Shown: in pieces, positions 1 through 12,000 of the stretch
Layout: each line of letters begins with the position of its first letter
Numbering within the stretch: the stretch's first letter is position 1
Position numbers and translations under genes: made by a program
The notes under the pieces: model-generated
What the model saw: the letters and a program-made list of their open reading frames with translations, nothing else
Database searches by the model: none
What the model was told of the DNA's origin: nothing
Assembly (NCBI GenBank): GCA_002021875.1
Contig: CP018627.1
Span: 992,001-1,056,000 of the forward strand
From: Streptomyces hygroscopicus
GTDB lineage: Bacteria; Actinomycetota; Actinomycetes; Streptomycetales; Streptomycetaceae
Direction of reading: 5' to 3'
DNA: 64,000 nt

Positions 1-36
1 GCATGCCTGCCGGTACAGCTCCTCGATCGTCGAGCC
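1..36 (-). other. Probable beginning of a C-terminal thioesterase region (cut by window edge)
   Basis: After the module M ACP and a Thr/Pro/Ala linker the frame reads [13 protein letters not shown] at the edge. It does not begin a KS (no EPIAIV) and is not a docking tail. The pattern hydrophobic-x-x-LYRQA resembles the N-terminal helix of terminal PKS thioesterases (for example the FRALFRQA segment of the pikromycin TE). Only about twelve residues are visible, so this is a suggestion. Confidence 0.5.
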
Positions 37-3000
37 GGTCGGGGCCTTGACCGCACCGGGGGGTGTGGCCGTGGTCGTGGTCTGGTGCGGCGCTCCGGCG
101 GCGGGCGCTTCGCCCCGGGGCGCGGAGTCGGGGGCGCCGGGGACCAGTTGGGCGCGCAGGTGGGCGGCGAGCGCCGCGGGTGTGGTGTGGTCGAAGAGCA
201 GCGTGGCGGGCAGATTGAGACCGGTGGCGAGGTTGAGCCGGTTGCGGATCTCCACGGCGGTGAGCGAGGTGATGCCCAGCTCGAGGAAGGCGTGGTCGTC
301 CTCCACCAGGTCCGGTGAGTCATGGCCGAGCACGGTGGCGGCATGGGTGCGCACCAGCTCGGTCAGGAGCTGGGTCTGCTCCCTGACCGAGAGCCCGTTC
401 AGGCGCTGCCCGATCGGCTCCACTCCCCCGGCGCCGGTGGCGGAGCCGGAGGCGCCGTTATGGGCGGTACGCCGGGCCGGGACCCGGACCAGCCCGCGCA
501 GCAGATGCGGGACGCCGAAGGAGGCGGCCTGCACTCGTAGCGCGGCGATGTCGAGGCGCATGGGTACTAGGAGCGGGCGCGGATCGGTGGTGCTTTCCGG
601 GTGCACGTCAGTGACGCTTTCCGGCCGGCCGCCGCCGCTCGCATCGGCGCCCTCGCCCGGACCGGGGTCCCCGGACCGGGCAGCCCGGGCATGCGCTTGC
701 GCCGTCGCCGCGTCGAAGAGCGCCAGGCCCTCCTCGGACGACAGTGCGGTCACTCCCGCCCGGTTCAGCCGTTCGACGTCGCTGTCGTCCATGTGCCCCG
801 TCATGGCGCTGCGTTCGGCCCACAGCCCCCAGGCCAGGGAGACCGCCGGAAGCCCCCCGGCCCTGCGCCGCTGCGCCAGCACGTCCAGGAAGGCGTTGGC
901 CGCGGCGTAGTTGGCCTGGCCACTGCCACCGAACACGCCCGCCGCCGAGGAGAACAGCACGAACGCGGACAGCGGCAGGTCCTCCGTCAGCTCATGGAGG
1001 TTGATGGCGGCATCGGCCTTGGGCCGCAGCACCGTGTCGACGCGCTCCGGAGTCAGCGATCCGATCACCCCGTCGTCGAGGACACCTGCCGCGTGCACCA
1101 CCCCGGTCAGCGGATGCTCGGCCGGTACGGTGGTCAGCAGCCGCGCCAGCGCGGCGCGGTCGGCCGTGTCGCAGGCGGCCAGGGACACCGACGCCCCCGC
1201 CGCGGTCAGCTCGTCCACCAGCTCGGCGGCGCCGGTGGCCTCGCGGCCCCGGCGGCTGGTCAGCAGCAGATGGCGTACGCCGTGCTCGGCCACCAGGTGA
1301 CGGGCCACCAGGGAACCGAGCACACCCGTGGCGCCGGTGATGAGGACCGTTCCCGCCGGATCCCACAGCGGAGTGGCGGCGGCCTCGCCGTCCCGCTCCC
1401 CGGCCGGCGTGGACGCGGTCGCGCGGGCCGCGGGGACCCGGGCGAGCCGTGGCACCAGCACCCCGCCGGCGCGCACCGCCATCTGCGGCTCGTCGCCCGA
1501 CAGGGCCTGCGGCAGGGCGGCGAACGACGCCTCCTGGTCGTCCAGGTCGAGCAGCAGGAACCGGTCAGGATTCTCCGACTGCGCCGACCTCACCAGCCCC
1601 CACACCGCGGCGCAGGCCGGATCGGCGAGCGGTTCCCCGGGCCGGACGCCGACCGCCCCACGGGTGACCAGCACCAGCCGGGACCGCCCGAACCGCTCAT
1701 CGGCCAGCCACGACTGCACCAGCGCGAGGGCCCGGTGCGCCACGGCGCGGACCGCCTCGGCGGACGGTGCGAGTGCCACCGTGTCCGTTTCGTCGCGCGA
1801 GGCGGACGTGTGGTCGCGCGAGGCGGACGTGTGGTCGCGCGAGGCGGACGTGTGGGAAGGGGCCGAGGAGAGGGAAGGCTGGGAGGACAGGCAGGCGAAC
1901 ACCAGATCCGGCGCTGTTCGTCCCGCCTCGACGGCCTCTCCCAGAGCGGACGGATCCGCGTACGTCTCGGCCAGGGCACCGGCCGTGCCCGCCGACTTCA
2001 GCGCCGCCGACAGCCCCGTGTCGCCCTCGGCGAGCACGGCCCAGCGGCCGGGAGCGACGGACGACGGGGACACCACCGTGGGCGCCGTCCACTCCAGGTG
2101 GAAAAGCGACTCGTGGAAGGCGCCATGCGCCGCGCCGAGCTGGTCCCGGGCCACCGCGCGGGTGACGAGCGAATCCACCGAGGCCACCGGGCGTCCCGAC
2201 TCGTCGAGCGCGGTCAGCGACACCGCGTCCGCCCCGGCCGGGGCCAGCCGCACCCGCAGCGCGGACGCGCCCGTGGCGTGCAGCGCCACTCCGCTCCAGG
2301 CGAAGGGAAGCCGGACCCGTCCGGTGCCGGACCCGCCATCCTGGCGGGTCTTGCCATCGGGTTCGGGGAGGCGGACGAAGCCGCCGAACGCCATCGCGTG
2401 CAACGCGGCGTCCAGCAGGGCCGGATGGAGGCCAAAGCGCTCGGCGTCCTGCCGTGCCTCCTCCGCCAGGCCGACCTCCGCGAAGACCTCCTCGCCCTTG
2501 CGCCAGACGGCGCGCAGCCCCTGGAACGATGGCCCGTAGCCGAGTCCGGTCCGGGCGAACCTTTCGTAGAGCCCGGCGACATCCACGGCCTCCGCACCAG
2601 TCGGTGGCCATGCCTCCGTCTCAGTGGCGCGATCGGCCGAGCTGCTGCCGCCGCCGAGCACACCGCCGCCGAGCACACCGGTCGCGTGCTGCGTCCAGGG
2701 GCCGTCCTCCGTCTGCGCGTACACACCGACCGAGCGCCGCCCCGCCTCGTCGGGGCCGCCGACGGCGACCTGCAGCCGGACCGTGCCCTGCTCGGGCAGC
2801 ACAAGCGGTGCTCCCAGGGTCAGTTCGTCCACCCGGTCGCAGCCGACCGCGTCACCGGCCCGCATCAGCAGCTCCACGAAGGCCGTCCCGGGCAGCAGCG
2901 TGACATCCGCCACCGCGTGGTCGGCGAGCCAGGGATGGGTACGGAGCGACAGCCGGCCGGTGAGCAGGAAGCCGTCGGAGTCGGGCAGCGGCACGGCGGC

Positions 3001-6000
3001 ACCCAGCAACGGATGCCCGGCCGAGTCCAGCCCCGCCGATGCCACATCACCGGCCTCGACCGTCTCGGACTCCAGCCAGAAGTGCGTGCGCTGGAAGGCA
3101 TACGTCGGCAGATCGGCCCGCTCCGCGCCCGTTCCGGCGAACATCCTCGCCCAGTCGACGGGCGCGCCGCCGACGTACGCCTCGGCGAGGGAGGTGGCGA
3201 ACCGGTCGGGACCGCCATCGTCGCGGCGCAGGGAACCGACGGCGGTGACGCGGGTGCCGTGGTCCTCGGCCGTCTGCTCCACTCCCATCGTCAGGACGGG
3301 GTGGGCGCTGGCCTCGATGAACACCTGGAAGCCGTCGGCCAGGAGGGTGCGTACGGTCTCATCGAAGCGGACCGTCTGACGCAGATTCCGGTACCAGTAC
3401 CCGGCGTCCAGTCCGGTCGTATCGAGCACGCCTGCCGTGACCGTGGAGTAGAACGGCACCGACGACGCCCGGGGAGCGATATCCGCCAGCTCCCGCAACA
3501 ACGTCTCCTCGATTTCCTCCACATGGGCGCAGTGCGAGGCGTAGTCCACGGGGATGCGACGGGCCCGGATCTCCTCGCCCTCGCACACCGCCAGCAGCTC
3601 GTCCAACGCGTCCGCGTCACCCGAGACAACAACCGCCGAGGGCCCGTTCACCGCTGCCACCGACAGCCGCTCACCCCACCGGACCAGCCGCTCTCGTACC
3701 GCCTTCACGGGCAGTGATACCGACACCATGCCACCACCGCCGGACAACGCCCGCAGTGCTTGGCTTCGCAACGCCACCACGCGCGCGGCGTCCTCCAGCG
3801 ACAACGCACCCGCCACACACGCCGCCGCGATCTCACCCTGCGAATGACCGATAACGGCCGCAGGCTCCACACCGTACGAACGCCACAGCTCCGCCAACGA
3901 CACCATCACCGCCCACAACACCGGCTGCACCACATCCACCCGCTCCAACGCCTCCGCAGCACCCTCCCCACCCCGCAACACATCCCCGAGCGACCAGTCG
4001 ACGAACGGCGCCAACGCCGCCGCACACTCACCAATCCGCTCCGCGAACACCGGCGAAGACTCCAGCAACCCAGCCGCCATCCCCACCCACTGCGACCCCT
4101 GACCAGGAAAGACAAAGACCACCCGGGCATCGGAGCCGACCACGGCCCCCCGCACCACGCCCGTCGCCTCCCGGCCCTCGGTCAGCGCGGTCAGGCCACT
4201 GACGAGCGCGGCACGGTCACCACCCAGTACCACCGCCCGCCGCTCGAACGCCGCACGCGTGGTGACCAGCGACAGACCGATGTCCGTCATCGCCGGGCCG
4301 GTATCCCCGGCCACCGCCGACTGCAGTCGCGCGGCCTGCCCCCGCACACCGGCATCGGACTTCGCCGACAGCACCCATGGCACGACGGCGGGAGGCAGTT
4401 GCGCGTCCTCCTCGGAGGTTTCCTCGTCGGCCTCGGTCGGCGGCTCCTGTTCGAGAATGATGTGGGCGTTGGTGCCGCTGAGGCCGAAGGACGAGACGCC
4501 CGCCCGGCGTGGGCGGTCGGTCTCGGGCCAGGGCCTGGCCTCGGTGAGCAGCTCGACGGCTCCCGCCGTCCAGTCGATGTGCGGCGACGGTTCGTCGACG
4601 CCCAGCGTCTGCGGCAACAGACCATGCCGCATGGCAAGCACCATCTTCATAATGCCCGCGACACCGGCCGCGGCCTGGGTGTGCCCGATGTTGGACTTGA
4701 TCGAGCCGAGCCACAGGGGCTGGTCGTCGGTGTGTTCACGGCCGTACGTGGCCAGCAGCGCCTGCGCCTCGATCGGGTCGCCCAGCGTGGTACCCGTACC
4801 GTGCGCCTCGACCACGTCCACCTCGGCCGCCGACAGCCGCGCGTTGGCCAGCGCCGCCCGGATCACCCGCTGTTGCGAGGGGCCGTTGGGCGCGGTGAGC
4901 CCGTTGCTCGCACCGTCCTGGTTGACGGCGGAGCCGCGTACCACCGCGAGGATCTGGTGTCCCTTGCGCCGCGCGTCCGACAGCCGCTCCAGCAGCAGCA
5001 TGCCCACACCCTCGCCCCAGCCCGTGCCGTCCGCGGCCGCCGCGAACGCCTTGCACCGGCCGTCCGGCGCAAGACCCCGCTGACGGCTGAACTCCACGAA
5101 GGTGGCGGGGGTGGACATCACGGCCACCCCGCCCGCCAGCGCCAGCGAGCATTCGCCCTGCCGCAGCGCCTGCGCGGCAAGGTGCAGCGCCACCAGCGAC
5201 GACGAGCAGGCGGTGTCGATGGTCACGGCCGGGCCCTCGAGACCAAAGGTGTAGGCGATCCGGCCCGATGCGATGCTTCCGGACCCACCCGTGGCGAGGT
5301 AGCCCTCGGCGCCCTCGGGGACACTGCGGAGCTGGGATCCGTAGTCGTGGTACATCAGGCCCGCGAAGACACCGGTCGTGCTGCCCCGAAGGGTCGTCGG
5401 GTCGATTCCGGCCCGCTCGAACGCCTCCCAGGACGTCTCCAGGAGCAGCCGTTGCTGCGGGTCCATCGCCAGGGCCTCACGCGGCGAGATGCCGAAGAAC
5501 GCCGGGTCGAACTCGCCGGCGGTGTGCAGGAAGCCGCCCTCCCGGGCATAGCTCTTGCCATCCGCCTCCGGGTCGGGGTCGTACAGCCCCGCCACATCCC
5601 AGCCACGATTGGCGGGAAAGCCGGAAATGGCCTCCTCGCCCGCCGCAAGCAGCCGCCACAGCTCCTCCGGTGACCGGGCGCCGCCAGGGAAACGGCAGGC
5701 CATGCCAACGATCGCCACCAGGTCGTCGCCCGCCACCTGCTCGTGGCCAGTGTCCGGCTTGCCGGTGGGCAGAGCGGGTTGGGCGGGACGTACGCCGTCG
5801 CCCCCGCCGGTCAGCTCCTGGTGGAGATGGTGGGCCAGGGCGATCGGCGTCGGGTAGTCGAACACCAGCGTGGCCGTGAGGCGCAGTCCGGTGGCCGTTC
5901 CGAGGCGGTTGCGCAGCTCCACCGCCGTCAGCGAATCGAAACCGAAGTCCTTGAAGGCGCGGCCCGGCTCCACCGAGGCCGCCCCACCGTGCCCGAGCAC

Positions 6001-9000
6001 CGTGGCCACGCACCGCCGCACCAGGTCCAGCACCAGGCGTTCGCCGTCCTCCGACGACGCCACGGCGGCGAGCCGCTCCCGCAGGTCACCTGCGGCACCG
6101 GTGCCCTCCGCCGCCCGGCGCGCCGGAGGCCGCACCAACCCCCGCATGATGTGCGGCACTTCACCGTCGGCGCCACGTGCCTTGGCCGGGTCCAGCCGCA
6201 TCGGGACGACCACGGGCAGCTCCCCGGCACATCCCGCGTCGAACAGGGCCAGGCCCTCCTCGGGCGACAGCCCGTCCACTCCGGACCGGCCCATGCGCCG
6301 CAGATCCGCCTCGGCCAGCCCACCGGCCATTCCGCCGCGCTCGTCCCACAGTCCCCACGCGAGCGACAGGCCGGGCAGCCCCGAGGCCCGGCGGCGCTGT
6401 ATCAGCGCGTCGAGGAAGGCGTTGGCGGCCGCGTAGTTACCCTGCCCGGCCGTGCCGAAGGTCCCGGCGGCCGAGGAGAACACGACGAACGCCGACAGGT
6501 CCATCGCCTCGGTCAGCTTGTGCAGGGTGATGGCCGCGTCCATCTTCGGGCGCAGCACCGCGTCCACGCGCTCGGGCGTCAGGGATGCGATGACGCCGTC
6601 GTCGAGCACCCCGGCCGTGTGGATGACTCCGCGCAGCGGATGTGTTTCGGAGACGCCCTTCACCACGGCGGTCAGCGCGTCCCGGTCGGCCACGTCGCAG
6701 GCGGCCCAGCTGACCGAGGCGCCCGCCGCCACCAGCTCCGCTTCCAGCGCGTGGGCGCCGGGGGCGTCCGCGCCCCGACGGCTCACCAGCAGCAGATGGC
6801 GTACGCCGCGCTCGGCCACGAGGTGGCGGGCGACCAGCCCGCCCAGTGTGCCGGTGGCACCGGTCACCAGGACCGTGCCTTCCGCGTCCCACACCGCCGA
6901 GGGCATCGCGGCCTGGACGGTCGGGGTGGTCCCTGCGGTTCCGACTGTTCCGGCTGTTCCGGTGGTTCCCGCTGTTCCCGCTGTTCCGGCTATTCCGGCT
7001 ATTCCGGCTGTTCCGGTGGTGCCGGTAGTGCCGGTAGTGCCGGTAGCGCCGGTAGTGCCGGTAGTGCCGGTAGTGCCGGTAGTGCCGGTAGTGCCGGTAG
7101 TGCCGGTAGTGCCGGTGGTGCCCGAGGATGCGGCGGTCCGCACCCGGCCCAGGCGAGGTGCCAGCAGCCGCCCGCCGCGTACCGCCACCTGGGGTTCGCC
7201 GCTCGCCACCGCGGCGGACAGCACGGTGAGGGTCTCAGGGGCCAGTGGCCGACGCCCGGGCTCCCGCGGTCCCTGCTCCGCACCGTCCAGGTCGACCAGG
7301 ACGAACCGGTCGGGGTGCTCGGTCTGCGCGGTCCGTACCAGGCCCCATACGGCGGCCGCCGCGAGATCCACCGCGGCCTCATTGCTCTGGTTGTCCTCGT
7401 CGTCCTCGACGGTCACCGCACCCTGCGTGGCGATCACCAATCGCGATTCGGCGAACCGCTCCTCGGCCAGCCACCCTCGCACCAGTTCCAGCGCCCGAAG
7501 AATCACGTCCCGTATCTCGTCGCCCTCGGCCGACTCATCGCCCTCGGCGGCGGACACGGACGGGACCACGCATACCAATGCCGGCGGCACGGCCCCTGCA
7601 ATGCCGATCGCCTCACCGAATGCCGTCAGATCGTGCCAGCCGACGCCGTCCAGCGGCGCCACTTCGGCCACGGCGCTGTGCACCTGCGCCTCGGCGCCCG
7701 GCAGAACGCTCCAGTTCAGCCGGAAGAGGGACTGGTGCACCGCACCGCGCGCCGCGTTGACCTGCTCCGGGGAGACGGGGCGCGTCGCCAGCGACTCCAC
7801 CGTCGCGACCGGCGCACCGGTCCCGTCCCTCACCTCCATCGACAGCGCCATGCCATCGGCTCCCGTCGGGCTGAGGCGTACACGCAGCGTGGCAGCGCCC
7901 GCCGCGTGCACCGACACTCCGCTCCATGAGAACGGCAACCGGATCTCCCCCAGGTGGCCGGCGGCGTCCGACGCGCCGGTGGCCTCCAACGCGCCAGCGG
8001 CCTCCGACGTGCCGGTGGCCGCGGCACCCACGGCGTGCAGGGCGGCATCCAGCAAGGCCGGGTGCAGGCCGAAACGGCGCGGGTCCTGCTCCGCCTCGTC
8101 GGGCAGCGCGACCTCGGCGAACACCTCGGTCCCGCGCCGCCACACGCCACGCAGTCCCTGGAACACCGGCCCGTACCGCAGCCCCGTTTCGGCAAGCCGC
8201 TCGTAATGCCCCTCCAGCGACACGGGTTCGGCGTCCCGCGGCGGCCATACGGAGGCGGGGAGGGCGGCGCGCGCGGACGTGGACGGCTCGGGCGCGACAC
8301 TGCCCGTCGCGTGCCGAAGCCACGGCCCTTCCCCGCCGTCCTCGCGTGAGTGCACGGTCAGCTCCCGGCGCCCCGAGTCATCGGCGTCCGAGACCGTCAC
8401 CCGCACCTGTACGCCACCGTGTTCGGGGAGGACCAGGGGTGCCTCGAGCGTCAGCTCCTCCAGCCGGGCGCATCCAACGCGGTCGCCCGCGTGCAGCGCC
8501 AGCTCGACGAACGCCGTCCCCGGCAGCATCACCGCCCCCAGCACCTCATGGTCGGCCAGCCAGGCGTGCGTACGCGCGGACAGCCGGCCGGTGAACAGAC
8601 ACCCGTCGGAGTCGGGCAGCGTCACCGCGGCACCGAGCAGCGGATGCTCCGCCGGCTCCAGCCCCGCCGAGGCCGCATCCGCCCTGGACGCGGCCGGCTC
8701 CAGCCAGTACCGCTCCCGCTGGAAGGCATACGTCGGCAGCTCGACGGGCCGGGGGCGTGCCGGGGCGAGCAGGGCAGCCCAGTCCACAGAGCGCCCCCGG
8801 ACGTGGATCTGCGCCAGCGCTTCGTGCAGCGAGGTGGCCTCGTCACGACCGGTACGCAGGGCCGGGGCGAAGACGGCGTCGGGAGCGCACTCCTGACCCA
8901 TCCCGGACAACACTCCGTCCGGTCCCAACTCCAGATGGGTCGTGGCGCCCTGGTCCGCGAGGCTCTTCACCCCATCGGCGAAGCGCACGGTCTCGCGGAC

Positions 9001-12000
9001 GTGCCGCACCCAGTACTCCGCCGAGCACAGCACCTCGGAATCCGCGACCGCGCCCGTCACGTTCGACACGACGGGAATACGCGGAGGCGCATACGACAAC
9101 CCCTCCGCCACCCGCCGGAACTCCGCCAGCATCGGCTCCATCAACGGCGAGTGGAAAGCGTGCGAAACACGCAGCCGCTTCGTCTTGATGCCCTGGACCT
9201 CAAGATGCCCGGCGACCTCCATCACCGCCTCCCCGGCACCAGAGATCACCGTCGAACGAGGACCGTTGACCGCCGCCACACTCACCTCGGCCTCACGACC
9301 CGCCAGCAACGGCAACACATCGGCTTCGGCGGCCTGCACCGACACCATCACCCCACCCGACGGCAACCCCTGCATCAACCGCCCACGAGCCGCCACCAAC
9401 ACACACGCGTCCGCGAGTGACAACACACCCGCCACATGAGCGGCCGCCAACTCACCGATCGAATGCCCCGCCACAAAATCCGGCCGCACACCCCACGACT
9501 CCACCAACCGGAACAACCCCACCTCCACCGCGAACAACCCACACTGCGCAAACACCGTCTCATCCAACCCCGACACATCCCCACGGATCACCTCCCGCAG
9601 CGGGCGCGCCAAAATCCCGTCGAACCGCGCACACACCTCGTCAAACGCGTCCGCGAACACCGGGAAAGCCTCATACAACTCCCGGCCCATCCCGACCCGC
9701 TGACTACCCTGACCCGAGAACAACACCGCCAACTTGCCGGGCACCTCGGATCCCTGAACAACGCCCAGCGCTGGGTCGCCGATCGACAGTGCCTCCAAGC
9801 CATCGACAAGGCCGGCCCGGTCAGCGGCCAGCACCACGGCACGATGCTCGAACGCGCTTCGCGTCGTCGCCAACGACAGCGCCACATCCACGATCGGCAG
9901 CTCGGACCGTTCTCTTGTGAACGACGCCAGCCGACTCGCCTGAGCCCGCAGCGCGCGTTCGGACCGTCCCGAGACCACCCACGACACCACGGAAGGCGTC
10001 AACGACCCTCGTTCGTCGGGGGATTCGGTGTCGGGCGACGCCACGGGCGACTGTTCGAGGATGACGTGTGCGTTGGTGCCGCTGATGCCGAACGACGACA
10101 CACCCGCACGCCACGGACGGCCCGTCTCCGGCCACACCACCGCATCCGTCAACAACTCCACCGCACCCGCCGACCACTCCACATGCGGCGTCGGCTCATC
10201 GACGTGCAACGTCCTCGGCAACACACCATGCCGCATCGCCAGCACCATCTTCATCACACCGGCCACACCAGCAGCCGCCTGCGTATGACCGATGTTCGAC
10301 TTCACCGCACCCAACCACAGCGGCCGACCCTCCGCGGCACGCTCCTGGCCATACGTCGCCAACAACGCCTGCGCCTCGATCGGATCACCCAGCTTCGTAC
10401 CCGTACCGTGCGCCTCCACCGCATCCACCTCAGCGGCCGACAACCGAGCACTCTCCAACGCCGCCCGAATCACCCGCTGCTGCGACGGACCATTCGGCGC
10501 CGACAGCCCATTACTCGCGCCATCCTGATTGACGGCCGAACCACGCACCACCGCCAGCACCCGATGGCCATTACGCCGCGCATCCGACAGCCGCTCCAGC
10601 AACAGCACCCCGACGCCCTCGGAGAACCCGGTACCATCCGCCGCTCCCGCGAAGGCCCTGCACCGCCCGTCGGCCGACAGCCCACGCTGCCAGCTGAACT
10701 CCACGAACAGACCCGGCGTGGACATCACTGTCACACCGCCGGCGAGCGCGAGCGAGCACTCACCCCGCCGCAGCGCCTGCGTCGCCAGGTGCAGCGCCAC
10801 CAGCGACGATGAACACGCGGTGTCCACCGTCACGGCCGGGCCCTCGAAACCGAAGGTGTAGGAGATCCGTCCCGAGACGATGCTGCCCGCGCTGGGGGCG
10901 CCGGGGCCGCCGCCCGGGCCCTGCAGCAGTCCGTAATCGTGGTGCATGACACCGGCGAAGACTCCGGTCTGGCTACCGCGCAGGGTCGCCGGGTCGATAC
11001 CGGCCCGCTCCAGCGCCTCCCACGACGTCTCCAGCAGCAACCGCTGCTGCGGATCCATCGCCAACGCCTCACGCGGCGAGATCCCGAAGAACGCCGGGTC
11101 GAAGTCACCCGCGTCGTAGAGGAAGCCGCCCTCCCGCGCGTAGCTCTTCCCCGCAGCCTCCGGGTCCGGGTCGTACAGCCCCTCCACATCCCAGCCACGG
11201 TCTTCCGGGAAGGCGGAGATGGCGTCCGTGCCGCGCTCCAAAAGCTGCCACAGCTGCTCCGGCGTACGCACACCACCGGGGAAGCGGCAGCTCATCGCCA
11301 CGATCGCGATGGGCTCGTCGTGGGTCGCGAGCGTGCCCGTACCGGCGGAGCCGGACGGCGAGACCGACACGGTGGCGCCCTGGTACGCCTCGGCCAGCTC
11401 GGAGCGCAGATGGCGGGCGATCACCACGGGCGTGGGGTAGTCGAAGACGAGGGTGGCGGGCAGGCGCAGTCCGGTGGCCGTGTTCAGCCGGTTCCGTAGC
11501 TCGACGGCCGTCAGCGAGTCGAACCCGAGCTCCTTGAACGCACGCCCCACCTCGATGGAGTCCGCCCCCGCGTGTCCGAGCACCTCGGCGACATGGGTGC
11601 ACACCAGGTTCAGCAGGACTTCTTCCTGCTCGTCCGCCGACAGGGGCGCCAGCCGCCGCCACAGGTCCGACTCGCCCGCGCCATCGCTCGACGGCCGCAC
11701 GGTACGACGTGTGGAAACGGACAGCAGGTCGCGGAGCAGGGTCGGTACCGCACCGGACGCCGCCTGGGCACGGAGCGCCGGAAGGTCCAGGCGCATGGGC
11801 AGCAGGACGGGCTGTGCCATGGTCCCGGAGGCGTCGAGCAGCGCAAGGCCCTCTTCCGACGTCAGCGGGGCGATGCCGCCGCGCCGCATGCGCCGTACGT
11901 CCTCGTCGTCCAGGTGGCCCGTCATGCCACTGCGCTCGGCCCAAAACCCCCAGGCCAGCGCGACGGCGGGCAGGCCGAGTGCGCGCCGGTGGGCCGCCAG

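Larger units (their letters stand above)
37..5727 (-). other. PKS module M: KS-AT(methylmalonyl)-DH(altered)-KR(B-type)-ACP, probably the last module
   Basis: The KS begins near 5727 with normal catalytic motifs. The AT has GQGSQW near 4098 and YASH near 3540 (methylmalonyl). The DH keeps its His (2917-2919) and the Asp of HPALLD (2410-2412), but the motif reads [10 protein letters not shown] (2890-2919), with Asp (GAT, 2905-2907) in place of the invariant Gly. The KR has [11 protein letters not shown] near 1330 and LDD in HAAGVLDDG (B-type). The ACP has its Ser at 265-267 but reads GITSL instead of GFDSL. If the DH works, the product is a C2-C3 alkene; if not, a 3-hydroxy-2-methyl acyl end. 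A Thr/Pro/Ala-rich linker follows the ACP. Confidence 0.92.

Noticed and set aside
1697..2611. Minus-strand open frame of 304 codons and other short minus-strand frames overlapping gene 3
   Set aside because: They are in other reading frames than gene 3, low in complexity and domain-free. The gene 3 frame is continuous through all of them.
6940..7119. Regular repeats that might suggest a CRISPR array or a regulatory iteron
   Set aside because: The units are 9 bp, directly abutting with no spacers, and keep the PKS reading frame. This is a coding minisatellite.
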